A DNA stretch of 6,353 nucleotides from Paraprevotella sp. (GCA_017630975.1 JAGBUF010000123.1:1-6353); one strand, 5' to 3'. Shown: positions 1-6,325, numbered from the stretch's first letter. Numbers and translations: made by a program. The notes: generated from the sequence alone by a model not told the origin.

Positions 1-46
1 GTAGGCAATAAGCGAACAATAAACTTAAAAGTGTGATTCGTTTCAT
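1..46 (-). CDS. N-terminal start of an exported protein, cut by the window edge
   Basis: An ATG at 46-44 opens a frame that reads MKRITLLSLLFAYCL and runs off the window without a stop. The two basic residues followed by a hydrophobic run are typical of a signal peptide. The cysteine at residue 14 is preceded by Tyr, which is a poor lipobox, so a lipoprotein is not indicated. An upstream ATG at 60-58 in another frame stops after five codons and was not chosen. The gene lies 114 nt downstream of the CsgG-like gene on the same strand, and no Bacteroidetes promoter or convincing terminator is visible between them. It may therefore be a fourth operon member. Only 15 codons are seen, so function cannot be given. 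Confidence 0.5.
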   Translation of the reverse strand, partial: MKRITLLSLLFAYCL

Positions 47-160
47 GACACGTTATTCATCGTAATCTCTTCTATGAGTTTTTATAGAGGTCCTTTATGG
101 GGTGTCTCATAATATGTTAAAGAAAGAATTATAATGCCGACTCCTTTTTATAAAATGAAA

Positions 161-976
161 TCATTTCATCTCTTTTAAACGTACTGAATACATTTCCACC
201 CCCAAATACACCCAACGGGATGGGATAAATTCAAAATAAGTATGTTTTGTAGTGTTTATTTTTATGAATGTAGTCTCGCCTGCAAGTCGACCCATAATTT
301 TCAACCTATGCTTTCCTGGCTTGGGATCCTTAATTACAATGTCAAATCCAGAAGAAAGTGTTCCTCCCCCTATTAATTCTTTATCCATATACACCTCAAT
401 AATATTATCATTATGTTTTTCTTTGCTGGCTTGAAATCCAGAAGGCATAAAAAATCTTAATTCTCCTTCTGAAACACTAGTTGTTTCCTCTTTTACAGAA
501 TTGTTTACTATTGCAGTTTTAGCTCCTTTAAAAACATCTGAAGTCACTGGCGAGACAATATCTAAAAGTTCGGACTCATTTACTATTTTGAATTTTTGTC
601 GTTCAACAGTAGCCGTTTTAACATCTATCATCTTAACGGTAAGCATTCTCCGATTTCCAGTCTTTGTAACAACAGATACGATTACCTTAGACGCACCTGA
701 TAACTTACCGATTTCTGTCGCCTGAGTATCATCAACTGCGCCACTATTTGAAAATTTCTGCTCAGCCATTACTTTATCAAGTAAAGAACGCTCTACTATA
801 CTATAAGTACCTAAATTCACAACGGTCGAACTGATTATCTCACGAATTGCAATTTTCGTTCCATCATCCGTAACTCCACTAAAGGTGGGGTCCAAAATAG
901 CTACTCTTGGTTTTTCTTGCGCAATGCCATACAACGATATCACGATGGCAAATAAGAATAATGTAATCTTTTTCAT
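161..976 (-). CDS. Secreted CsgG/LpoB-like protein with a beta-rich C-terminal domain
   Basis: The 271-residue product starts with a type I signal peptide (MKKITLFLF..., likely cleaved after GIAQ at residue 20). Residues 22-125 look like the alpha/beta domain of the CsgG/LpoB/TolB-N group. A first strand reads PRVAILDP (23-30), a segment reads YSIVERSLLDKVMAEQKF (58-75), and GKLSGASKVIVSVV (90-103) follows; this order is typical of the group. Residues about 190-250 form a separate beta-rich module with a PGKHRLKI turn (220-227), resembling PEGA or DUF2846-type domains. There is no lipobox cysteine, so it should be a free periplasmic protein or be held by a partner, unlike lipidated CsgG or LpoB. 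Its ATG overlaps the stop of the upstream gene as ATGA (973-976), which suggests translational coupling. The fold assignment is moderately sure; the role (envelope assembly or synthase activation) is inferred. Confidence 0.8.
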   Translation of the reverse strand: MKKITLFLFAIVISLYGIAQEKPRVAILDPTFSGVTDDGTKIAIREIISSTVVNLGTYSIVERSLLDKVMAEQKFSNSGAVDDTQATEIGKLSGASKVIVSVVTKTGNRRMLTVKMIDVKTATVERQKFKIVNESELLDIVSPVTSDVFKGAKTAIVNNSVKEETTSVSEGELRFFMPSGFQASKEKHNDNIIEVYMDKELIGGGTLSSGFDIVIKDPKPGKHRLKIMGRLAGETTFIKINTTKHTYFEFIPSRWVYLGVEMYSVRLKEMK

Positions 977-2004
977 TGTTTTATATTTTCAATTAATATT
1001 GGCGATAGTTCTTTCTTTACATTTTTATAAGCCACACGTGCAGCTTCCGCATATCCTAAAGTATGCCCTCCCTTGACTGAAATTTCATCCTCATAGATGC
1101 ATTGGTCTGTTGCTGTTTTGGTAATAGAAATTGCCGCATCAATATAGGAGAAATAAGTCTTCACTCCACCTACCACCGGATTATTCCCATTCCTATTTGA
1201 ACAATCTATTGTGATAACAAAATCAGCGTCCATGGGATTGATGGTAAAACTACAATTCGTTTTGGCTAAATCAGCTTTTAGCTCGTTGGCAATCTTTGTA
1301 TATCGGTTCCCGTTGAGTTGAGCACTACAAGAAAGGTATACAATTGTTCCATGTTGCAAGTCTGTAATCATACTTTTGAACGTTTGTTCACGTCTTGAGA
1401 ATTGAGTATGCCAATCCGAATATTCAGTTTCAGGAATCTCATAGATATTCAACCAATACAGAGGTTCTTCTACGGATTTGAACAAATATAGGTTCTGTTC
1501 TAAAACGTTTTTTGCTTTATTTTTAAAACCATTTTTTATTAGGTTATTAGCTTCTTCAATAACATTATCAGATTTACTTAACACATTCAACAATTCTTTT
1601 TCATAATAATCACGTGCAACTCTTTTTTCTACATAAGCTATCGCATGTCCTTGTTTTGTTGTAGGATTATATGTATATAATGTTCGCAACAGTTTTACAT
1701 TTACATCTGTTGAAAATGAAGCATTTGAACTATAATGTATAGAAGTACGCCCATTAACCGCTTGTTTATTAATTTGCGCATAATTTTGAATGCGCACTTC
1801 AATTTGTTTTGCAAGATTTGTCCTCGCCGTATTGAGCAAATGTTCTTCAAATCTTGTCTTCGACATGTTTTTCTCGTTTTCCTCACTTGCTATGCTATAC
1901 AAATATCCCTCCGAAGTGTACATTCTCCACTCCGGAGGATAATTCTGCGCAAAAGAATTGCATAGATTTGTGATGACAAGAAGTAATAAAACTAATTGTC
2001 TCAT
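973..2004 (-). CDS. Secreted envelope protein with LPP20-like N-terminal part
   Basis: The 343-residue product has a type I signal peptide (MRQLVLLLLV..., cleavage likely after NSFAQ, residue 20). The mature protein opens with PPEW (23-26). A region to about residue 142 follows with the length and pattern of LPP20-type domains: an Ala/Leu-rich helix at 52-76, beta strands, then AIAYVEKRVARDYY (121-134). Residues 145-180 are helical and TPR-like. Residues 219-340 look alpha/beta (GTIVYLSCSAQL, then ADFVITIDCS), and end in a helix at 317-338. The layout, LPP20-like then a TolB-N-like part, recalls FlgT-type ring proteins, but this is a reading of patterns only. It starts 11 nt after the lipoprotein gene and overlaps the next gene by 4 nt, so it belongs to one operon. 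No enzyme motif is visible, and its base composition looks AT-rich compared with the right-hand operon. Confidence 0.8.
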   Translation of the reverse strand: MRQLVLLLLVITNLCNSFAQNYPPEWRMYTSEGYLYSIASEENEKNMSKTRFEEHLLNTARTNLAKQIEVRIQNYAQINKQAVNGRTSIHYSSNASFSTDVNVKLLRTLYTYNPTTKQGHAIAYVEKRVARDYYEKELLNVLSKSDNVIEEANNLIKNGFKNKAKNVLEQNLYLFKSVEEPLYWLNIYEIPETEYSDWHTQFSRREQTFKSMITDLQHGTIVYLSCSAQLNGNRYTKIANELKADLAKTNCSFTINPMDADFVITIDCSNRNGNNPVVGGVKTYFSYIDAAISITKTATDQCIYEDEISVKGGHTLGYAEAARVAYKNVKKELSPILIENIKQ

Positions 2005-2015
2005 ATTATTATTTA

Positions 2016-2645
2016 TTAATTACCTCTTGCTGCATCCATTATAGACTTATTTGTCTGTATAAAATTCTCTAACTCCTCTCCACTCATGTCTGAAGGTTTA
2101 AAACTACCGGCTGTATTTAAAAGGTTTATAAAATATTCACCTCTCACACCAACTTTTGCTGTCGCTGTGTACATCTTCGTGGATTGGCTATATTCGACAA
2201 CAGTCTCTCCATAAGGTTCACAAGCCTTGGTTAAACTCTGAGAAAATTGTTCCCAATGAGAAGTAAGAGCCTGTTGTACTTTCCCATTGACCGCAATATT
2301 ACCTCTTTCTGAACGAGTTTGAACTGCTTGATTCATAACTTTGCTTATGGTAGCATACGCTTCACTTTGCGCTTGTTCAATAGCAACTTGTTTATTATCC
2401 GCAACACCAATTCCTGCATACCATTTATACGGACGTTTAATTAATTCTGTACCATCCTCGCTTAATGCTTCAGAGATATCCATACCTTGAAGTTTAAGAG
2501 TTTCAACTTGCACTTTTTCGCCTGTCAATGATGTTTTTGTTTGTTGATCGGATACAAAATTTTGCCCTACAGGTTGACTACTTTTGCATGACATCATGAA
2601 TGTTGTTAGCACAAACGAACACAGTAATAAATTTATCTTCTTCAT
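2016..2645 (-). CDS. LPP20-family lipoprotein
   Basis: The 209-residue product is an outer-membrane-type lipoprotein by sequence. The ATG at 2645 is followed by MKKINLLLCSF, a hydrophobic run and the lipobox TFMMSC with the acylated Cys at residue 20. A GTG eight codons upstream (2669) would place charged residues before this signal peptide and was rejected. After a linker, the LPP20-like domain runs from about residue 72 to 180. It has KWYAGIGVADN (74-84), an Ala-rich helix VAIEQAQSEAYATI (87-100) and a returning strand pair around MYTATAKVGVRGEYF (158-172). It is the first gene of the three-gene minus-strand operon and follows the structured leader at 2700-2980. LPP20 proteins are small surface or ring-forming lipoproteins with no catalytic role known to me. 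Family assignment is fairly sure; the function here is unknown. Confidence 0.85.
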   Translation of the reverse strand: MKKINLLLCSFVLTTFMMSCKSSQPVGQNFVSDQQTKTSLTGEKVQVETLKLQGMDISEALSEDGTELIKRPYKWYAGIGVADNKQVAIEQAQSEAYATISKVMNQAVQTRSERGNIAVNGKVQQALTSHWEQFSQSLTKACEPYGETVVEYSQSTKMYTATAKVGVRGEYFINLLNTAGSFKPSDMSGEELENFIQTNKSIMDAARGN

Positions 2646-2703
2646 AAGTCCTTTTCGACTTATAGCCACCCTGATTCAGTCTGAATTATAATGTTTATAA
2701 ATG

Positions 2704-2797
2704 AAGGACGTGGGAAGCTCTACTGTCTGTTTATCCCGATGTAGGGCTCTCGCATCGCCTTTGCCAAGGATAAACAACTCGAGTTAGCCCACGTCGT
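2704..2797 (+). repeat. Copy 1 of an inverted, hairpin-forming structured element
   Basis: Read on the plus strand, the element starts AAGGACGT. The outer stem is GACGTGGG (2707-2714) with CCCACGTC (2788-2795), extended by AGCTC (2716-2720) with GAGTT (2781-2785). The internal loop is TACTGTCT / AACTC. The inner stem is GTTTATCC (2729-2736) with GGATAAAC (2768-2775). The apical part holds GATGTAG (2738-2744), TCTCGC (2748-2753) and GCCAAG (2763-2768). A small hairpin, AGGGC (2743-2747) with GCCTT (2757-2761), presents TCTCGC in its loop. The same layout recurs on the other strand at 2838-2931. No Bacteroidetes promoter is visible upstream on the plus strand, so this copy may be transcribed only as the antisense of its motif. 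Confidence 0.7.
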
Positions 2798-2816
2798 GAC
2801 ATATTGTAAAACCTCC

Positions 2817-2832
2817 ACCTATTAAAATAGGT
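2817..2832. repeat. Perfect 6-bp palindromic hairpin between the two element copies
   Basis: ACCTAT (2817-2822) and ATAGGT (2827-2832) flank a 4-nt loop. The hairpin sits close to the centre of the inverted pair and would cap the rod-like fold described in the findings. Read on the minus strand it is followed by GGAGG and then TTTT, so it could be a weak terminator. The stem is AT-rich and the T-run is not adjacent, so that is uncertain. Confidence 0.5.
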
Positions 2833-2837
2833 AAGAC

Positions 2838-2931
2838 ACAATACACCCAATGTGGACGCTTCGGTTGCGTTTCTTCTTGGCTTTGAATTTGCGAGATTCT
2901 ACATCAGAAGAAAACGTTCGTAAACGTCCTT
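2838..2931 (-). repeat. Copy 2 of the structured element, opposite strand, next to the promoter
   Basis: Read on the minus strand it begins AAGGACGT (2931-2924), as copy 1 does. The outer stem is GGACGTT (2929-2923) with AGCGTCC (2860-2854), 7 bp including one G-U. The internal loop is TACGAA / CAACCGA. The inner stem is CGTTTTCTTC (2916-2907) with GAAGAAACG (2876-2868), with one bulged T. The apical part again holds GATGTAG (2905-2899), TCTCGC (2896-2891) and GCCAAG (2881-2876). The small apical hairpin is GAAT (2899-2896) with ATTC (2888-2885). Compared with copy 1, loop sequences are kept while stem pairs differ in a compensating way. It lies about 50 nt downstream of the minus-strand promoter, so it is the copy expected to be transcribed in the sense orientation. 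Confidence 0.7.
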
Positions 2932-2983
2932 TTACCAATAAAATGATACCCCATCTTGCCCTTGTGGACTAACTGAGATGTTG

Positions 2984-3014
2984 CAAAGATAAACATTAAA
3001 ACATTTCCTGCCAA
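2984..3014 (-). promoter_or_regulatory. Minus-strand promoter for the structured RNA and probably the lipoprotein operon
   Basis: On the minus strand, TATCTTTG (2991-2984) matches the Bacteroidetes -7 consensus TAnnTTTG exactly. A TTG (3014-3012) within TTTTTTGG stands 20 nt upstream as the -33 element. The start point should be near 2977-2981. No comparable promoter is found between here and the lipoprotein start at 2645, so this is the best candidate for driving the operon. Confidence 0.7.
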
Positions 3015-3059
3015 AAAATATTTAAAAAAGCATAAAGCAACAAATCCACCATTAAATTA

Positions 3060-3090
3060 TTGCACGAAAATAAAAAATGAGTTACTTTTG
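3060..3090 (+). promoter_or_regulatory. Promoter of the frr-rsgA-nfeD-floA operon
   Basis: TACTTTTG (3083-3090) is a full match to the Bacteroidetes -7 consensus TAnnTTTG, and TTG (3060-3062) lies 20 nt upstream as the -33 element. Transcription would begin around 3094-3098, leaving a leader of about 30 nt that is A/T-rich and has no Shine-Dalgarno site before the frr ATG at 3129, as is usual in this phylum. It diverges from the minus-strand promoter at 2984-3014. Confidence 0.75.
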
Positions 3091-3128
3091 TTCAACAAGA
3101 ATTTAATAATCATTTTAACTATAAAAAT

Positions 3129-3689
3129 ATGGCAGATTCAAAAATTATTCTTGACGAAGCACAAGAGAAAATGGACATGGCGATTATGTACTTGGACGAT
3201 GCTTTGGCACATATCCGCGCAGGAAAGGCTGATGTTCGTTTACTGGACGGTATTCGCGTTGATTCTTATGGTAGCATGGTACCTATCAACAATGTGGCTG
3301 CAGTAAACACTCCGGATGCACGTAGCATCGCCATCAAACCATGGGACAAAAGCATGTTCCGCATCATCGAGAAAGCTATCATAGACTCAGATTTAGGTAT
3401 CACTCCGGAAAACAACGGAGAGATCATCCGCATCGGTATCCCTCCATTGACCGAGGAACGCCGTAAACAACTGGCAAAACAATGCAAGGCTGAATGTGAA
3501 ACAGCCAAAGTCAGTGTCAGAAACGCTCGTCGCGATGCTATTGATGCTTTGAAAAAAGCAGTAAAGGATGGTATGCCCGAGGATGAACAAAAGAACTCAG
3601 AAGCTAAATTGCAGAAAGTTCACGACAAATACATCAAGCAAATTGATGATTTGTATGCAGCAAAAGACAAAGAAATCATGACCGTCTAA
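3129..3689 (+). CDS. frr: Ribosome recycling factor
   Basis: The 186-residue product has the normal length of ribosome recycling factor. Frr works with EF-G in the cytoplasm to split post-termination ribosomes so the subunits can be reused. Visible family landmarks are the N-terminal helix with [17 protein letters not shown] (25-42), the [13 protein letters not shown] stretch (45-57) leading into the second domain, [18 protein letters not shown] (100-117), and the basic helix [18 protein letters not shown] (128-145). The C-terminal helix ends DKEIMTV. The sequence reads very like Bacteroides Frr. It is the first gene after the promoter at 3060-3090. Its TAA overlaps the rsgA ATG by one base (TAATG), so translation of the two is probably coupled. 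Identification is secure. Confidence 0.97.
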   Translation: MADSKIILDEAQEKMDMAIMYLDDALAHIRAGKADVRLLDGIRVDSYGSMVPINNVAAVNTPDARSIAIKPWDKSMFRIIEKAIIDSDLGITPENNGEIIRIGIPPLTEERRKQLAKQCKAECETAKVSVRNARRDAIDALKKAVKDGMPEDEQKNSEAKLQKVHDKYIKQIDDLYAAKDKEIMTV

Positions 3690-4621
3690 TGCGTGGATTA
3701 GTCGTTCGTAATACAGGAAGTTGGTACGTTGTCCGCACGGACGACGGCCAACTTTTTGATTCTAAGATAAAAGGCAACTTCCGTCTGAAAGGAATCAGAA
3801 GTACGAATCCGGTTGCTGTTGGTGATTATGTACAAATTATCGTAAACGCAGAGGGGACAGCTTTCATCACAGAGATTGAAGACCGCAAGAACTATATCAT
3901 CCGTAAAGCTTCCAACCTCTCCAAACAAAGTCATATCATCGCTGCGAATATAGATCAAGTTTTTCTGATTGTCACTGTCAGCCATCCTGAGACATCCACC
4001 ACTTTTATTGATCGTTTCCTGGCTTCAGCCGAGGCTTATCGTATCCCCGTTGCACTCATCTTTAACAAAACAGATTGTTATGATGAGCAGGATACCAACT
4101 ATATGGAGGCGATGATTCATTTATACACCTCTATTGGATATAAGTGTTTCCAATGCTCAGCCCTACACAACGAAGGCATTGGTGTTTTGGAAGAAGAGCT
4201 CAAATACAAGAAAACGCTGTTTTCCGGCAATTCAGGTGTAGGTAAATCAACACTTCTCAATGCTCTGATTCCGGATTTGAATGTCAAGACAGCGGAAATA
4301 TCCACCACACATGACACCGGCATGCACACCACGACATTCAGTGAAATGTTTGACCTACCTAAAGGCGGCCAAATCATTGACACTCCGGGCATCAAAGGAT
4401 TTGGAACATTTGATTTTGAAAGGGAAGAAGTAGGACATTACTTCCGTGAGATTTTCAGAATATCTGCCGACTGCAAATATAGTAATTGTTCCCACACCCG
4501 CGAGCCTGGATGCGCTGTGCTGAAAGCTGTTGAAGAGCACATCATCAGTGAAAGTCGCTACAACTCATACCTCAGCATGTTGGAGGACAAAGAAGAAGAT
4601 AAATACAGACAAGGTCATTAA
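3689..4621 (+). CDS. rsgA: Small ribosomal subunit biogenesis GTPase RsgA
   Basis: The 310-residue product is a circularly permuted GTPase that checks late maturation of the 30S subunit. An N-terminal OB fold (about 1-70) precedes the GTPase core. There the motifs come in permuted order: G4 NKTD (126-129), G5-like SAL (157-159), P-loop GNSGVGKST (180-188), the switch segment [11 protein letters not shown] (206-216) and G3 DTPG (231-234). A C-terminal zinc knuckle uses Cys262, Cys267, His269 and Cys275 in the pattern CxxxxCxHxxxxxC. All key residues are intact and the length is normal. It shares one base with the frr stop, linking ribosome recycling and subunit maturation in one transcript; nfeD follows after 11 nt. 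Confidence 0.97.
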   Translation: MRGLVVRNTGSWYVVRTDDGQLFDSKIKGNFRLKGIRSTNPVAVGDYVQIIVNAEGTAFITEIEDRKNYIIRKASNLSKQSHIIAANIDQVFLIVTVSHPETSTTFIDRFLASAEAYRIPVALIFNKTDCYDEQDTNYMEAMIHLYTSIGYKCFQCSALHNEGIGVLEEELKYKKTLFSGNSGVGKSTLLNALIPDLNVKTAEISTTHDTGMHTTTFSEMFDLPKGGQIIDTPGIKGFGTFDFEREEVGHYFREIFRISADCKYSNCSHTREPGCAVLKAVEEHIISESRYNSYLSMLEDKEEDKYRQGH

Positions 4622-4632
4622 AACAGATTCTT

Positions 4633-5100
4633 ATGGAAATACTCATTATCACTGCTTTATTTCTATTATGCGCCATTTTTATGACTATTGAAATATTCAT
4701 CGTTCCAGGCATCAGCCTGGCCGGTATCGCAGCATTGGCCTGCATGATTATTGCCAACTATATCACCTTTAGTTTGTTTGGCACAGCCGTCGGTGGATGG
4801 GTATTGATAGCATCCATTATTTTTTGTAGTCTGTTGGGAGTGTGGGCTGCCCGCTCAAAATTTTTAGAAAAATATTGGCTTCATAAATCTATTGACTCCA
4901 CTGCAGCCACTACAGAACAACTTTCTGTAAAGGTAGGCGAAGAAGGGACATCCATCACACGTTTGGCACTCATTGGGAATGCAGATATCAACGGCAATGT
5001 CATAGAAGTAAAATCTGCCGATGGTTTCATTGACGAAGGGACCCCCATCGTCGTAGTTCGAGTAGAAGAAGCACAAATTACCGTTAAGAGAAAATCATAA
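4633..5100 (+). CDS. nfeD: NfeD-family membrane protein (short form)
   Basis: The 155-residue product has three predicted membrane segments (about residues 3-24, 27-50 and 54-72). A short linker follows, then a C-terminal OB-fold domain (about 96-153). That domain carries the family pattern GEEGTSITRL...GNADINGNVIEVKS...GFIDEGTPIVVV, seen here at about 101-142. The N-terminal ClpP-like protease domain of long NfeD proteins is absent, so this is the short type with no proteolytic activity expected. Short NfeD proteins are encoded beside SPFH/flotillin-like genes and are thought to support their membrane assemblies. Here the floA-type gene follows by 26 nt, which fits that pairing. The gene starts 11 nt after rsgA and is probably cotranscribed with it. 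Confidence 0.9.
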   Translation: MEILIITALFLLCAIFMTIEIFIVPGISLAGIAALACMIIANYITFSLFGTAVGGWVLIASIIFCSLLGVWAARSKFLEKYWLHKSIDSTAATTEQLSVKVGEEGTSITRLALIGNADINGNVIEVKSADGFIDEGTPIVVVRVEEAQITVKRKS

Positions 5101-5126
5101 ATTAAAATAAGCAATAATCATACAGT

Positions 5127-6125
5127 ATGGAAACAATCAGCATTTTTGGTCCCGTAGCACTCGGAATCATAGCCATCATTATCCTATCTATCTTTTTTCA
5201 TTTTGTACCCTTTTTCCTTTGGTTATCAGCCAGAGTATCAGGAGTAAACATCTCACTCATCCAACTATTTTTAATGCGTATACGTAATGTACCTCCCGGT
5301 ATCATCGTACCCAGTCTCATCGAAGCACACAAAGCGGGATTGAAGAATATCACTCGCGACAATTTGGAAGCACATTACATGACAGGCGGACACGTGCAGA
5401 GAGTGGTACACGCCTTGGTTTCTGCCTCTAAAGCAAACATTGATTTGCCTTTTGAAAAAGCAACCGCCATCGACCTTGCCGGCCGCGATGTTTTTGAAGC
5501 AGTACAAACATCTGTCAACCCTAAAGTGATTGACACTCCACCGGTTGCCGCTGTGGCCAAGAACGGAATCCAACTCATCGCCAAGGCACGCGTTACAGTG
5601 CGTGCCAACATCCACCAATTAGTGGGAGGAGCAGGCGAAGACACCATCCTTGCTCGCGTTGGAGAAGGTATCGTTTCATCTATCGGTTCAGCTGAGAATC
5701 ATGAACAAGTATTGGAAAATCCGGATTCCATTTCTAAATTGGTATTAAAAAAAGGACTTGATGCCGGTACGGCCTTTGAGATTCTTTCTATTGACATTGC
5801 AGACATTGATGTCGGTAAAAATATTGGTGCAACTTTACAAATAGACCAAGCTAATGCGGACAAGAATATCGCTCAGGCTAAAGCTGAAGAACGTCGTGCT
5901 ATGGCTATTGCCGCTGAACAGGAGATGAAAGCAAAAGCACAGGAGGCACGTGCAGAAGTTATCCAAGCAGAGGCTGAAGTACCTAAAGCCCTAGCACAGG
6001 CTCTTCGAGACGGCAATATGGGATTTATGGACTATTACAAATTAGAGAATCTAAAGGGTGATACCGCCATGAGAGAGAATATCGGTAAGCTAACGAAGGA
6101 CAATATTTCCCAAGCATTGAAATAA
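5127..6125 (+). CDS. floA: Flotillin-like protein FloA (UPF0365 family)
   Basis: The 332-residue product matches the usual FloA length of about 330. FloA-type proteins oligomerise in the inner membrane and organise functional membrane microdomains. A hydrophobic membrane-inserted segment lies at about residues 7-34. The SPFH-like body follows, with [19 protein letters not shown] (54-72), [20 protein letters not shown] (103-122), and [25 protein letters not shown] (137-161). An Ala/Glu/Lys-rich coiled-coil region (about 238-292) carries repeats such as [23 protein letters not shown]. No truncation or odd residue is seen. It is the last gene of the frr operon, 26 nt after its nfeD partner, and an intrinsic terminator begins 24 nt after its stop codon. 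Confidence 0.95.
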   Translation: METISIFGPVALGIIAIIILSIFFHFVPFFLWLSARVSGVNISLIQLFLMRIRNVPPGIIVPSLIEAHKAGLKNITRDNLEAHYMTGGHVQRVVHALVSASKANIDLPFEKATAIDLAGRDVFEAVQTSVNPKVIDTPPVAAVAKNGIQLIAKARVTVRANIHQLVGGAGEDTILARVGEGIVSSIGSAENHEQVLENPDSISKLVLKKGLDAGTAFEILSIDIADIDVGKNIGATLQIDQANADKNIAQAKAEERRAMAIAAEQEMKAKAQEARAEVIQAEAEVPKALAQALRDGNMGFMDYYKLENLKGDTAMRENIGKLTKDNISQALK

Positions 6126-6148
6126 CACCCCGATAAATTATATACAAT

Positions 6149-6190
6149 ATCGCCCCTGAAACTTTTAGATTTCAGGGGCGATGTCGTTTT
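6149..6190 (+). terminator. Intrinsic terminator of the frr-rsgA-nfeD-floA operon
   Basis: ATCGCCCCTGAAA (6149-6161) and TTTCAGGGGCGAT (6170-6182) form a perfect 13-bp stem with an 8-nt loop. A short spacer and TTTT (6187-6190) follow. It lies just after the floA stop codon, with no other gene following on this strand in view, which fits the end of the operon. Confidence 0.9.
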
Positions 6191-6287
6191 ATATCAAATC
6201 GTTCCGTTTTCTCATCAAATCTTTGTAAAAAACGTGCAAGCTACGTTCATACCGCAAGATAACCCCAAAATGAAAGGATTAAAATTC

Positions 6288-6316
6288 TTGTCTTTTGACA
6301 AAACAAAATATCTTTG
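6288..6316 (+). promoter_or_regulatory. Promoter for a plus-strand gene beyond the window
   Basis: TATCTTTG (6309-6316) is a full -7 consensus match, and TTG (6288-6290) lies 18 nt upstream, slightly short of the usual spacing. The A-rich stretch that ends the window (TAAAAAGAAAAAC) resembles a Bacteroidetes leader just before a start codon. The rest of 6191-6353 shows no gene. Confidence 0.55.
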
Positions 6317-6325
6317 CAAAAGATA
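6309..6325. promoter_or_regulatory. Perfect 7-bp dyad over the -7 box, possible operator
   Basis: TATCTTT (6309-6315) and AAAGATA (6319-6325) form an inverted repeat with a 3-nt spacer, and the left arm lies inside the -7 element. A dimeric regulator bound here would block the promoter. The sequence is low in complexity, so the symmetry could be chance. Confidence 0.3.

Larger units (their letters stand above)
2700..2980 (-). ncRNA. Structured RNA: stand-alone sRNA or long leader of the lipoprotein operon
   Basis: A near-consensus promoter at 2984-3014 should start a minus-strand transcript near 2977-2981. The next 280 nt contain no convincing gene but many helices: 2923-2929 with 2854-2860, 2906-2916 with 2868-2877, 2896-2899 with 2885-2888, 2788-2795 with 2707-2714, and 2768-2775 with 2729-2736. 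No hairpin with a long U-run and no second promoter is seen before the lipoprotein start at 2645. Read-through into the operon is therefore possible, giving a leader of about 330 nt. The AT-rich hairpin at 2817-2832, followed shortly by UUUU, could instead end a roughly 170-nt RNA. It does not contain the hallmark sequences of tmRNA, RNase P RNA or SRP RNA. A 6S-type RNA or a Bacteroidales-specific family such as Rfam Bacteroidales-1 remains possible but is unproven. Strand and ends are inferred. Confidence 0.55.

Noticed and set aside
152..169. Hairpin ATGAAA / TTTCAT at the end of the CsgG-like gene as an operon terminator.
   Set aside because: The stem is only 6 bp and AT-rich, the stop codon forms its 3-nt loop, and no proper T-run follows on the minus strand.
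264..286. A plus-strand stretch GTAG-TCTCGC-CT-GCAAG resembling the apical loop of the structured element.
   Set aside because: It lies inside the CsgG-like coding region, the spacing differs, and no flanking stems like those at 2704-2797 or 2838-2931 can be formed. Chance similarity is more likely.
2704..2797. Integron attC site, because of the folded shape and the GTTAGCC / GGCTAAC-like ends.
   Set aside because: The required R' and R'' core patterns (GTTRRRY, RYYYAAC) are not met, and no integrase or cassette is present.
2704..2931. Mobile element or MITE bounded by AAGGACGT / ACGTCCTT.
   Set aside because: The terminal repeats are only 8 bp, no target-site duplication is visible at the two edges, and the internal matches follow RNA-like stem/loop rules. 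Not excluded, but less likely than a structured RNA.
2824..2942. Minus-strand open stretch encoding a Lys/Arg-rich peptide across copy 2.
   Set aside because: It has no ATG start, only a possible TTG, and its composition is explained by the structured stems.
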